DNA of 26,851 bases from JANXVY01 sp031365425. GTDB lineage: Bacteria > Pseudomonadota > Alphaproteobacteria > Rhizobiales > Hyphomicrobiaceae. The notes beneath the pieces are model-generated. The model was not told where the DNA came from. It made no database searches and worked only from the letters and a program-made list of their open reading frames with translations. Location of the stretch: assembly GCA_031365425.1 (NCBI GenBank), contig JANLYB010000054.1:1-26851 (forward strand), read 5' to 3'. This document shows positions 1-7,345 of the stretch, in pieces. The translations under genes were made by a program, and so were the position numbers. The stretch's first letter is position 1; each line of letters starts with the position of its first letter.

Positions 1-7
1 ATCTGAT

Positions 8-230
8 GGGGGCGAACTAGGATCGACGAGGGTGTAAAGGGCTATCTTTCGTTCGGCATGGTACCACCGTCATCGGACCATCCAGAATAGTTGCCAATGA
101 CAACTACGCTGAGGCCGCTGTCGCTGCTTAATGCAGTGCCAAAAGCCTGAAACTAAGCCCTTGCCCCTAGCCGGGTAAGGCGCGGTCCGGAGGGCACCGG
201 GCAACAGGAAGCCCTCCACTTTCTTTCTCC
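8..230 (+). ncRNA. ssrA: tmRNA coding piece (permuted two-piece ssrA)
   Basis: Rescues stalled ribosomes by adding a degradation tag to unfinished proteins. The sequence opens with GGGGGCG (8-14) and GGATCGACG, matching the 5' half of the tRNA-like domain of tmRNA. A resume codon GCC at 93 starts a tag frame ending at TAA 129-131 that reads ANDNYAEAAVAA, close to known alphaproteobacterial tags. Downstream are a hairpin at 159-180 (CCTTGCCC/GGGTAAGG) and another at 189-217 (GGAGGGC/GCCCTCC) followed by a pyrimidine-rich stretch. No partner CGCCCCC-CCA acceptor strand is found downstream, so the gene is the circularly permuted alphaproteobacterial form and the acceptor piece must lie before base 1. 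The 3' boundary is approximate. Confidence 0.9.
93..131 (+). other. tmRNA proteolysis-tag reading frame
   Basis: Thirteen codons from the resume codon GCC to TAA encode ANDNYAEAAVAA. The N-terminal ANDNYAE part is the type recognised by SspB and the C-terminal AVAA is the ClpX-type degron end. The frame has no start codon or ribosome binding site, as expected for tmRNA. Confidence 0.9.
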
Positions 231-316
231 TCTCGTTAGCGGGAGGCGCGGCTGAGCGCTGGTGGCGTTGTTTGATGGCGCGGGTGGCGCTGCTAAAAAA
301 GGTTGAGCGAGACGGC

Positions 317-1024
317 ATGACGGCAGACGCGACAATCGATTACGATAGCCTCCAACTCGAGGCTTTGCGCGGGCTTGTGCGGTCCGTACTCGTGCGGGTA
401 GCCAAGTCGGGGCTGCCGGGGGAACATCATCTGTACATCTCGTTCGATGTGCGCGCGCCGGGCGTGATCCTGTCCAAGCGGCTGCGGGAAAAATATCCCA
501 GCGAAATGACCATTGTCCTACAGCACCGCTTCTGGGACCTTGCGGTCAGCGATGAGCGGTTCGAGGTCAAGCTGACGTTTGACGGGATCCCCGAGCGGCT
601 TGTGGTGCCGTTCAATGCAATCAAGGTGTTCCTCGATCCGAGCGTGCGCTACGTGCTTCACTTCGAAGAGCCCATCGTTGCCGATGGCGATGGTCTTGAT
701 GGCGACGTTGACGATCCGCGGACCATTGGGAAACCGAAAAAGCCACGTGCGGCAAGGGCGAGAACCCGTTCGGAGCGCGATGCAGGCGGCCGTGATCCGG
801 CCACGACGGCAACGCTGAGTTCAGTCCCAACCCAGCCTCCGTCCACGCTCACCAAGCCTGCGCCCGTTCAGAGCCTGCCTAAGGCCAAGCCTCCGGCACC
901 AGCTCTTGCACCGGCCCCGGCCGATGGCGTTGAGATGACTGACGACGCCAAGCCGGGGGTCAGCGAAAAGCCCAATGGCGGGTCGGCTCAGGTGGTCAGC
1001 CTGGACGCGTTCAGAAAGAAATAA
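317..1024 (+). CDS. sspB: SspB-alpha, ClpXP adaptor for ssrA-tagged proteins
   Basis: Delivers ssrA-tagged substrates to the ClpXP protease in the cytoplasm. The 235-residue product has the SspB fold region at about residues 7-118, with the family strings YDSLQLEALRG, GLPGEHHLYISFD, PGVILSKRLREKYP and MTIVLQHRFWDL. A long Pro/Ala/Lys-rich flexible linker follows, and the tail VVSLDAFRKK is the likely ClpX-binding peptide. The frame stays open upstream to TTG 272 and ATG 275, but homology begins just before IDYDSLQ, so ATG 317 is preferred; its ribosome binding site is weak (GAGCGAGA). The gene starts about 90 bases after the tmRNA coding piece, which pairs the tag with its own adaptor. Identification is firm; the start is moderately sure. 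Confidence 0.92.
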   Translation: MTADATIDYDSLQLEALRGLVRSVLVRVAKSGLPGEHHLYISFDVRAPGVILSKRLREKYPSEMTIVLQHRFWDLAVSDERFEVKLTFDGIPERLVVPFNAIKVFLDPSVRYVLHFEEPIVADGDGLDGDVDDPRTIGKPKKPRAARARTRSERDAGGRDPATTATLSSVPTQPPSTLTKPAPVQSLPKAKPPAPALAPAPADGVEMTDDAKPGVSEKPNGGSAQVVSLDAFRKK

Positions 1025-1236
1025 GCATATTTCGACGGACATTGGACTGGCTGGGAGAACAAGTCTTTCTGGCGAGCCGCCGTCTTGCAAATTGCTGCAT
1101 CCTGGCTTTATGTGCTCTGTAGACGCAGCTGTTCACAGGTGTGGTTAAGCCGCCTCGCGGCCAACACCCGAATCGGTTGATTGTCGGCGTCACTGTTTTC
1201 AGTCCGTTGCCATGACTTGACCGCGCGAGATTTCAC

Positions 1237-1731
1237 TTGGCTGTCCTCAAACTTGGTCCCGTATCTGCCAGATGTGTTGCTCTGGCCAGTTTCGTTGCGG
1301 CTGCGCTGCTCAGCGGGTGCGCGACCGGGCAGGATGTCACGACCGGATCGTTGCTGGATGCCAAGGGTTACACGCTCTCCTCGACCGAGCAAAACTGGCA
1401 TTGCGATTCACTCGAGAATGCGATTCACGCACGAACAACTGCGATTGCCGCATTATCCCAGAAATCTAAGTCGAACGCCGAAGCACCTGCACCGACACTT
1501 TCGGTGGCGTTCGCCCGGATGACGGGAACAGCCAGCGATGCCGATCCTGCTTTATCTCAAATCAGATTGGAACGATCGGCGGTGGACGCCTATAACGCTG
1601 CCTTGAAAGCGAAGGGCTGCCCAACGGTCAATATCGACGCCAAAATCGCCACCGCGGCTGGCAACCCTCCACCTGCTCCAATCCCTGTCATTGAAAAAGT
1701 CTCAAAGCAGGACCATCGCTTCGGGGGATGA
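1237..1731 (+). CDS. small predicted lipoprotein, function unknown
   Basis: A 164-residue protein with a lipoprotein signal peptide: basic n-region (K5, R12), hydrophobic stretch at about residues 14-25, and lipobox LSGC with the lipidated Cys at 28. The mature part has two further Cys (in WHCDS and KGCPT), which could pair, and a Pro-rich C-terminal region. I recognise no named domain. The start is TTG 1237, since no in-frame ATG gives a complete signal peptide; GCGAGA lies a few bases upstream. A possible promoter (TTGCAA at 1085, TTATGT at 1108, spacer 17) lies in the 212-base gap after sspB, which otherwise holds nothing I can name. Confidence 0.6.
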   Translation: MAVLKLGPVSARCVALASFVAAALLSGCATGQDVTTGSLLDAKGYTLSSTEQNWHCDSLENAIHARTTAIAALSQKSKSNAEAPAPTLSVAFARMTGTASDADPALSQIRLERSAVDAYNAALKAKGCPTVNIDAKIATAAGNPPPAPIPVIEKVSKQDHRFGG

Positions 1732-1840
1732 TTGGGGGCATCTTACCGATGTGACGACTTCCGTCGCATTTGAGGGTTGGGGCGGAGAGTGCTAGGGCAA
1801 GCAGGATCAGATCCATCTTGTCAAAACCCGCGAGCTCCCT

Positions 1841-3223
1841 ATGACCCCGACGCGCACCGAGACCGATACCTTTGGCCCCATCGAAGTCGCCACCAATGTT
1901 TATTGGGGAGCGCAAGCCCAGCGCTCTTTGGGGAATTTCAAGATCGGCACCGAACGGCAGCCGGTTCCCGTGATCCGGGCGCTCGGCATCGTGAAGCGGG
2001 CGGCTGCCGAGACGAATGCGAAGCTGGGCGGGTTGGATGGCAAGATCGCAGCGACCATCGTGGCGGCGGCGCAAGAAGTGATCGACGGTAAGCTCAACGA
2101 TCATTTCCCGCTGGTCGTGTGGCAGACCGGTTCGGGTACACAGTCGAACATGAACGCGAACGAGGTCATTTCGAACCGGGCGATTGAAATGCTCGGCGGC
2201 GTGATGGGGTCGAAGAAGCCGGTGCATCCGAACGATCACGTCAATATGAGCCAGTCGTCGAACGACACGTATCCCACGGCGATGCATGTCGCGTGCGCGG
2301 AAGAAATTCATCACAAGCTGCTGCCTGCGTTGCGGCACCTCCATGCGGCGCTGGATGCGAAGGCCAAGGGCTGGACGCACATTATCAAGATCGGGCGGAC
2401 GCACACGCAGGATGCAACGCCGCTGACGCTGGGTCAGGAGTTTTCAGGCTACGCCAAGCAGATCGAGAACGGCATCAAGCGCATTGAGATGACGATGCCA
2501 GCTTTGATGGAACTGGCACAGGGCGGAACGGCTGTCGGGACGGGGTTGAACGCTCCTGCCGGGTTTGCCGATGACGTGGCGGCGCGGATTGCGGCTATCA
2601 CCGGCCTGCCGTTCACGAGTGCGCCCAACAAGTTCGAGGCGCTGGCGGCTCATGACGCCATGGTGTTTACCCACGGCGCGATCAACACGGTAGCGGCGTC
2701 GCTGTTTAAGATCGCCAACGATATCCGGTTCCTGGGGTCGGGACCGCGCTCGGGTCTGGGCGAACCTGCATTGCCGGAGAACGAACCGGGCTCGTCGATC
2801 ATGCCGGGCAAGGTCAACCCGACGCAGTGCGAGGCGCTGACGATGGTGTGCGCGCATGTGTTCGGCAATCAGGCGGCGCTGACGTTTGCCGGATCGCAGG
2901 GGCATTTCGAGTTGAACGTGTTCAACCCGGTGATGGCGTACAACTTCCTGCAGTCGGTGCGGTTGGTGGCGGACGCGTCGGTGTCGTTCACCGACAATTG
3001 CGTGGCCGGCATCTTGCCGCGCGAGGACAACATCAAGGCAGGTCTCGATCGTTCGCTCATGCTCGTCACAGCGCTGGCGCCCAAGTACGGGTACGACAAG
3101 GCTGCCAAGATCGCCAAGACCGCCCACAAGAACGGCACGACGTTGCGCGAAGAAGCCGTGAAGGAAGGCATCACCGAGGCCGATTTCGACGCCATCGTGC
3201 GTCCGGAAAAGATGATCGGCTAG
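1841..3223 (+). CDS. fumC: class II fumarate hydratase
   Basis: Interconverts fumarate and L-malate in the TCA cycle; class II enzymes are iron-free homotetramers. The 460-residue length is normal. The superfamily signature GSSIMPGKVNP is at residues 317-327, substrate-site strings TGSGTQSNMNANEV and SQSSNDTYPTAMH are present, and GRTHTQDATP contains the catalytic His188. The ATG follows GAGC at a suitable distance. It probably has its own promoter in the 109-base gap upstream. Class II aspartase is related, but the sequence is FumC-like throughout. Confidence 0.96.
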   Translation: MTPTRTETDTFGPIEVATNVYWGAQAQRSLGNFKIGTERQPVPVIRALGIVKRAAAETNAKLGGLDGKIAATIVAAAQEVIDGKLNDHFPLVVWQTGSGTQSNMNANEVISNRAIEMLGGVMGSKKPVHPNDHVNMSQSSNDTYPTAMHVACAEEIHHKLLPALRHLHAALDAKAKGWTHIIKIGRTHTQDATPLTLGQEFSGYAKQIENGIKRIEMTMPALMELAQGGTAVGTGLNAPAGFADDVAARIAAITGLPFTSAPNKFEALAAHDAMVFTHGAINTVAASLFKIANDIRFLGSGPRSGLGEPALPENEPGSSIMPGKVNPTQCEALTMVCAHVFGNQAALTFAGSQGHFELNVFNPVMAYNFLQSVRLVADASVSFTDNCVAGILPREDNIKAGLDRSLMLVTALAPKYGYDKAAKIAKTAHKNGTTLREEAVKEGITEADFDAIVRPEKMIG

Positions 3224-3275
3224 GTGGGGACAAGTGGCAGCGGGGCCGGGACCAAAGGTCAACCGAAGGATTCCG

Positions 3276-3878
3276 ATGTGGCTCAAGGTGGCCTACACGG
3301 CGTTCATGGTGGTTCTGGTTCCCGTTTATGCCGTCCGGTATGGGCCGGCCAATTTTCTGTATTTTTGCGATATCGCGCTCCTGCTCACTTTGGTTGGGCT
3401 GTGGCGCGAGGACCGGCTGCTAATTTCCATGCCAACGGTCGGCATCCTTGCTCTGCAATCAATCTGGCTGGTGGATTTTGCCGCACACTTTGCCGGGACG
3501 AAAGTGACGGGCGTCACTGACTATATGTTTGAGGCTCAGCGATCGTTGTTCCTGCGCGGGCTGTCGTTGTTTCACGGCTGGTTGCCGTTGCTGCTGGCAT
3601 GGCTGGTTTACCGGATCGGGTATGACCGTCGGGCGCTTGCGGCGTGGACCGGGTTGACGTGGGTGTTGCTGCCCGTGTGCTATCTCTTCCTGCCGCCGCC
3701 ATCGCCGTCGCATGGCGTGGCGGCGGTGAACGTGAATTACGTTTATGGGTTCAGCGATGCGGTCGCGCAGACATGGATGCCACCGCTGGTTTGGCTGTTT
3801 GCGATGATGGTCGTGCTACCGGCTCTGCTGTTTGCGCCGGCGCATTACGCGCTGATATGGGCGACGCGGTCACGCTGA
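3276..3878 (+). CDS. uncharacterised integral membrane protein
   Basis: A 200-residue very hydrophobic protein with about six or seven predicted membrane segments, many aromatic residues, and short charged loops (WREDRLL, YRIGYDRRAL). I do not recognise a named family. ATG 3276 is chosen because AAGGA sits six bases upstream; an in-frame GTG at 3234 would add 14 polar residues without a good ribosome binding site. It lies 52 bases after fumC and could be co-transcribed with it. Its last nine bases overlap the 3' end of the convergent phosphopantetheinyl transferase gene. Confidence 0.7.
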   Translation: MWLKVAYTAFMVVLVPVYAVRYGPANFLYFCDIALLLTLVGLWREDRLLISMPTVGILALQSIWLVDFAAHFAGTKVTGVTDYMFEAQRSLFLRGLSLFHGWLPLLLAWLVYRIGYDRRALAAWTGLTWVLLPVCYLFLPPPSPSHGVAAVNVNYVYGFSDAVAQTWMPPLVWLFAMMVVLPALLFAPAHYALIWATRSR

Positions 3879-4601
3879 GGATCGTAGCGCGGCGAGATCG
3901 CCAGAAACGCGATTGAGTGCGGGCGGCGGTGTGCTGCTCGCGATGGCTGCATAGAGGGCAGGACCGGCGTCGAGGTCGTAGACGCGCAAGCCATAGGATG
4001 CGGCTATTGCGGCGGCTGCAGATAGGTGAGCCGGGTGGGGCAGGAAGCCGCGCGGCTGACCGACTGCGCCGATGGCGGTCAGAACCCGCCCGATGCCGCC
4101 ACCTTCGGCTTTGGCCAGGGCTTCAAGCCGCGTCCAGGCGTGAAGAAAGCTCGCATCCGGATCGGGCGGCAAGGGTTGCGTTGAGAGGGACGCGGCGGCG
4201 GTTTCGATAATGTGACGGCGTGCTGGGGTCATGTAGATGTCGCGTGGAACTTCCAGGTCGACGCCAATGCGGGGTGCGCGGGATACTGCGATCAAGGCGA
4301 GGTTGCCGGTGTGGGCAAGACTGACGCTGCCGGTGTGAGCGGGTGGCAGACGCGGGCGGCCACGGCTGTCGCGGGGGAGTTCGACGCCGCGGAGAGCGGG
4401 GCCGAACAGGCGTTCCAGGATCAGACGTTGGGCGATGTAGGTGGCGCGGCGGAGGCGCTGGATGGCCGGGCCGGCGATGGCTTGGATGCGGGCAATTTCA
4501 TCGGGGGCGAGGCGCGGGCAATTGGATTCACAGTCGAAGAGCGCCGCTGCGGAGCAGTCGAGGTCTATGATCCAGAGCTGGGTGTCGTATTGCGAGTTCA
4601 A
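3870..4601 (-). CDS. 4'-phosphopantetheinyl transferase superfamily protein (Sfp type)
   Basis: Likely transfers 4'-phosphopantetheine from CoA to a carrier-protein serine. The 243-residue product has the Sfp-type order of motifs: a basic N-terminal part (RRATYIAQRLILERLFG), GRPRLP, SLAHTGNLALIAVS, IGVDLEV with the metal-binding Asp/Glu, and HAWTRLEALAKAEGGG, matching WxxKEAxxKAxG. In the last motif the usual Lys before Glu-Ala is Leu preceded by Arg, while the Glu and the second Lys are kept. The start appears to be TTG 4601 with GGTAGG upstream; the repeat at 4611-4665 begins only ten bases away. No polyketide or peptide synthase gene is nearby, so the substrate is unknown. Confidence 0.82.
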   Translation of the reverse strand: MNSQYDTQLWIIDLDCSAAALFDCESNCPRLAPDEIARIQAIAGPAIQRLRRATYIAQRLILERLFGPALRGVELPRDSRGRPRLPPAHTGSVSLAHTGNLALIAVSRAPRIGVDLEVPRDIYMTPARRHIIETAAASLSTQPLPPDPDASFLHAWTRLEALAKAEGGGIGRVLTAIGAVGQPRGFLPHPAHLSAAAAIAASYGLRVYDLDAGPALYAAIASSTPPPALNRVSGDLAALRSSA

Positions 4602-4610
4602 TGCGGCCTA

Positions 4611-4665
4611 CCCCTCACCCTCGTATTGCCCCTCACCCTAACCCTCTCCCCAGGGGGAGAGGGGA
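4611..4665. repeat. intergenic palindromic repeat, CCCTCTCCCC family
   Basis: CCCCTCACCC occurs twice (4611-4620, 4629-4638), followed by a perfect 10-bp inverted repeat, CCCTCTCCCC (4642-4651) and GGGGAGAGGG (4654-4663), with a two-base loop. Related C-rich hairpins occur at 13105-13146 and 19456-19476. It lies between the divergently read start of the transferase gene and the end of the MerR gene. Confidence 0.7.
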
Positions 4666-4699
4666 TAGAAAGGTGCCCTCAACGTGAGAGTGGTGCTCA

Positions 4700-5293
4700 C
4701 TACCGGCTGGCGCGGGTGGATTTGGTGCGCCGTGGCTCGGCGAGGGTTGCCTGCGCCGCGGACGAAGCGGCGGCGGATTTGGTGAGCACGTCGCGACAGG
4801 CACTGAGTTCGCGCAGCGCGCTTTCGATGGCGATCCGGTGGGCAGGCGAAAATGGCGGCTTGGCCTGGGCGCTCAGTTTTTCGGCGCTCAGTTTTTCCGA
4901 CTTGGGAAGCGCGCGGACGCGGCCGGCGGATGCGATGGGAGGGCTGGCTGCTGACGCTTTCAAGGTCGTTGCGGACGTTTTGCCGGCCGCCGCTTTTGCA
5001 ACGCTTTCGGCCAGTGCGGTTGCGGCGAGGCCATGGACCTTGACTTGCTCGACGCCCTGTTCGCGCAGAATCTTTTGCACGCCCTTGATGGTGTAGCCTT
5101 CGGCGTGGAGCAGATGCTGGATGCCGCGCAGGAGGACCATGTCCTCGGGACGATAGTAGCGGCGGCCACCGCCCCGCTTCATGGGACGGATCTGGGGAAA
5201 CTTAACTTCCCAGAAGCGCAGCACGTGCTTTTGCACATCGAGCACGTCTGCGACCTCGCTGATCGTGCGGAAAGCGTCGGCCGATTTGCTCAT
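4700..5293 (-). CDS. MerR-family transcriptional regulator downstream of ihfA
   Basis: A 197-residue DNA-binding protein. The N-terminal winged-helix MerR domain spans about residues 8-75 (FRTISEVADVLDVQKHVLRFWE, FPQIRPMKRGGGRRYYRPEDM, LLHAEGYTIKGVQKILREQG). The rest is Ala/Ser/Lys-rich and low in complexity, with no recognisable sensor domain. ATG 5293 is preceded by AAGGA; the frame runs open for 72 more codons upstream but that part lacks homology. It follows ihfA, as is usual in alphaproteobacteria, but is separated from it by a terminator and 389 bases, so it probably has its own promoter. Its targets are not known to me. Confidence 0.85.
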   Translation of the reverse strand: MSKSADAFRTISEVADVLDVQKHVLRFWEVKFPQIRPMKRGGGRRYYRPEDMVLLRGIQHLLHAEGYTIKGVQKILREQGVEQVKVHGLAATALAESVAKAAAGKTSATTLKASAASPPIASAGRVRALPKSEKLSAEKLSAQAKPPFSPAHRIAIESALRELSACRDVLTKSAAASSAAQATLAEPRRTKSTRASR

Positions 5294-5516
5294 AGTCTTG
5301 ATCCTTAAGTGCCGTGGCAGACCTGCCCACGGTTTTTCGTCGTTCAGCCAGTGGTCTGGCGCCGGGAGTTCATGCTTCTGAGAGATGGTATAGGCCCGAT
5401 TGTGAGGGCAACAACTGAGGCAACCGCAAAATGCTGGGGAAAGAGTGGCCCTGCGATGACGATGGTGGGACAGGGGGACAAATCGGCCACGCCCGGCGCG
5501 GCGGCACATTATCGAA

Positions 5517-5531
5517 TGATTATATTAATCA
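5517..5531 (-). promoter_or_regulatory. possible -10 and palindromic operator before the MerR gene
   Basis: The 15-bp palindrome TGATTATATTAATCA overlaps a minus-strand TATAAT (5524-5519) in the AT-rich part of the 338-base gap 5294-5631. No convincing -35 is seen at the right distance. The placement would suit autoregulation by the MerR-type protein. The rest of the gap, about 220 bases next to the gene, shows no gene or strong structure. Confidence 0.35.
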
Positions 5532-5631
5532 ATGCGTTGACTTACCTCGCGCGCGATGTTGCGATTTCCCTAAATAGGACTTTTTAAATAGTCGCGCAGG
5601 CGGCTCAACCCAACCTCGAAGGGAAATACGC

Positions 5632-5660
5632 AAAAAACCGGGCGGCGGGGTGCCGTCCGG
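5632..5660 (-). terminator. Rho-independent terminator of ihfA
   Basis: On the minus strand the stem CCGGACGGC/GCCGCCCGG (one mismatch, loop ACCCC) is followed by six T. It starts 22 bases after the ihfA stop codon. Confidence 0.8.
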
Positions 5661-5682
5661 CTGTGTTTATCTTGGATACCGT

Positions 5683-6063
5683 TCAGGCTTGGCGCGAGGC
5701 AGCAGTTTTCCGCGCGCCACGGGCGGCTTTGGCGCTGTCATCGCTCGTAACGGGCGCGGGCTTGCGCTTCACGCCTTCGTTGATGCGCTCTTTCATAACG
5801 TTGCTGGGCCGGAACACCAACACGCGACGCGGCGTGATCGGCACTTCTTTGCCGGTTTTCGGATTGCGGCCCACGCGCTCGCCCTTTTCGCGGATGCCGA
5901 ATGACCCAAACGACGAGAGTTTGACGGACTCACCAGCCGCCAGCGTGACCGAAATTTCGCTCAGGATCAGCTCGACGAGATCTTGCGACTCGTTGCGAGG
6001 CAATCCCACCTGGCGCACGACGGCTTCAGCCAAATCAGCGCGTGTTAATGTCTTCCCACCCAT
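5683..6063 (-). CDS. ihfA: integration host factor subunit alpha
   Basis: DNA-bending nucleoid protein that works as a heterodimer with IhfB. The 126-residue product contains the full HU/IHF fold: TLTRADLAEAVVRQVGLPRNES, GESVKLSSFGSFGIREKGERVGRNPKTG with the conserved beta-arm, and ITPRRVLVFRPSNVMKERIN. After about residue 97 it has an unusual Lys/Ala/Arg-rich tail of some 28 residues, absent from enterobacterial IhfA and resembling the tails of other alphaproteobacterial HU proteins. ATG 6063 with GGGAGG upstream is preferred over TTG 6084. It lies after fabH and before the MerR gene, in conserved order. Confidence 0.93.
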   Translation of the reverse strand: MGGKTLTRADLAEAVVRQVGLPRNESQDLVELILSEISVTLAAGESVKLSSFGSFGIREKGERVGRNPKTGKEVPITPRRVLVFRPSNVMKERINEGVKRKPAPVTSDDSAKAARGARKTAASRQA

Positions 6064-6228
6064 GAAACGCAAACCTCCCAGCAACTCCCAAATGAGATGC
6101 TAGCCCCGCAAAACGTCCAGGTCAATGACCCGCAAGAGACAAGCACCTGAAAAATATAGCGGAATTTGGCGTTTATGAACGGGCACGCAGGTTTTCGTCA
6201 GAAATTGCACAACCAAGGCTGGTGGTTT

Positions 6229-6262
6229 CAAAAGTTTTGACCACAGGGTGGTCAAACTTTTG
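6229..6262 (-). terminator. long hairpin between fabH and ihfA, CAAAAG...CTTTTGAGTC family
   Basis: An inverted repeat of 15 paired bases with one bulge: arms 6229-6244 and 6248-6262, three-base loop, ends CAAAAG and CTTTTG. It starts 31 bases after the fabH stop on the minus strand and probably limits read-through to ihfA or stabilises mRNA ends. A sister hairpin with the same ends but a different stem is at 26583-26616. Confidence 0.65.
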
Positions 6263-6293
6263 AGTCAGGCTCGCGCGCCGATGCGCTGATTTG

Positions 6294-7271
6294 TTACCAG
6301 CGCAGAAGGACTGCACCCCAGGTGAAGCCGCCGCCCATGGCTTCCATCATGATCAGATTGCCTTCGCGGACGCGGTGCTGTTCGAAGGCAACGTTGAGCG
6401 CGAGCGGGATCGATGCTGCCGACGTATTGCCGTGCTGATCGAGCGTCATGACGATCTTGTCGGGTGACACGCCGAGCTTTTTGGACACGCCGTCGAGGAT
6501 GCGACGGTTGGCTTGATGCGGGATGTAGAGGTCCACCTCGTCGGCTGCATAGCCCGTCGCGATGAGGGTTTCTTCCATCACGCCGGAGATTTTCTGAACA
6601 GCATGGCGGAACACTTCGCGCCCGTTCATGCGCAGATGGCCGACGGTTTTGGTCGAGCCAGGGCCGCCATCGACATACAGCATGTCTTCGTAACGGCCAT
6701 CGGAGCGGATTTTCGTGAAGAGAATGCCGCGGTCGTCGCGGGTGCCATGCTGGGGCATGGCTTCGAGCACAACCGCGCCCGCGCCGTCGCCGAACAGGAC
6801 GCAGGTGCCGCGATCCGACCAGTCGAGAATGCGCGAGAACGTTTCTGCGCCGATCACTAACGCGCGCCGGGCCTGGCCGGTGCGCAGGAGGCTGTCGGCG
6901 ATCGTCATGGCATAGACGAAGCCCGAGCAGACGGCCTGGACATCGAAGGCAGCACCTTTGGACACTCCCAGCATGTGCTGGATTTTGACGGCGGTGGCGG
7001 GGAACGTGCGGTCTGGCGTTGAGGTCGCACAAACGATCAGATCAATGTCGAGCGGATCGATGCCGGCGCGAATGAGCGCCTGCTTGGCGGCGGCGGCGCC
7101 CAGGTCGGAAGTCAGCTCGTTATCGGCTGCGATGTGACGCGCCTTAATGCCGGTGCGCTCGACGATCCATTCGTCGGTCGTGTCGACGATTTGTGCCATG
7201 TCCGCGTTGGTCATACGGCGCTTGGGCAGGCTGGCGCCTACACTGCGGACGACCGATCTCAATGTTGCCAC
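6294..7271 (-). CDS. fabH: 3-oxoacyl-ACP synthase III (KAS III)
   Basis: Starts fatty acid synthesis by condensing an acyl-CoA with malonyl-ACP. The 325 residues are the normal length. The Cys-His-Asn triad is visible: Cys115 in VQAVCSGF, His252 in IPHQANRRI, and Asn282 in HGNTSAAS. The N-terminal TTDEWIVERTGIKARH string and the glycine-rich C-terminal MEAMGGGFTWGA are typical. The gene follows plsX after 74 bases on the same strand, giving the standard plsX-fabH pair of lipid synthesis genes. Confidence 0.97.
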   Translation of the reverse strand: MATLRSVVRSVGASLPKRRMTNADMAQIVDTTDEWIVERTGIKARHIAADNELTSDLGAAAAKQALIRAGIDPLDIDLIVCATSTPDRTFPATAVKIQHMLGVSKGAAFDVQAVCSGFVYAMTIADSLLRTGQARRALVIGAETFSRILDWSDRGTCVLFGDGAGAVVLEAMPQHGTRDDRGILFTKIRSDGRYEDMLYVDGGPGSTKTVGHLRMNGREVFRHAVQKISGVMEETLIATGYAADEVDLYIPHQANRRILDGVSKKLGVSPDKIVMTLDQHGNTSAASIPLALNVAFEQHRVREGNLIMMEAMGGGFTWGAVLLRW

Positions 7272-7345
7272 CGGGTTCCCCTCGGTTGTTTACTGGTTGA
7301 CGCGATGTGCGCCTGTTTCTGACCCGCTGTACGTGCGCGTGTGTT

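Noticed and set aside
189..230. Treating the 189-217 hairpin plus pyrimidine tract purely as the ssrA terminator
   Set aside because: It may equally be a tmRNA pseudoknot element; the T run is broken, so no separate terminator is called.
1688..3286. Two long minus-strand reading frames (1688-2404 and 2444-3286) opposite fumC
   Set aside because: They are Arg/His-rich mirror frames of a highly conserved gene, with no family resemblance.
4602..4699. Expected tRNA-Pro gene downstream of the MerR gene, as in some alphaproteobacteria
   Set aside because: The space holds only the C-rich repeat; no T-arm or acceptor sequence is visible.
4212..5096. A 294-residue plus-strand frame across the transferase and MerR genes
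   Set aside because: It spans two recognised minus-strand genes and a repeat, and its sequence is low-complexity Ala/Gly/Arg.
6064..6084. TTG 6084 as the ihfA start
   Set aside because: The seven extra residues are encoded by the ribosome binding site region of ATG 6063 and lack homology.
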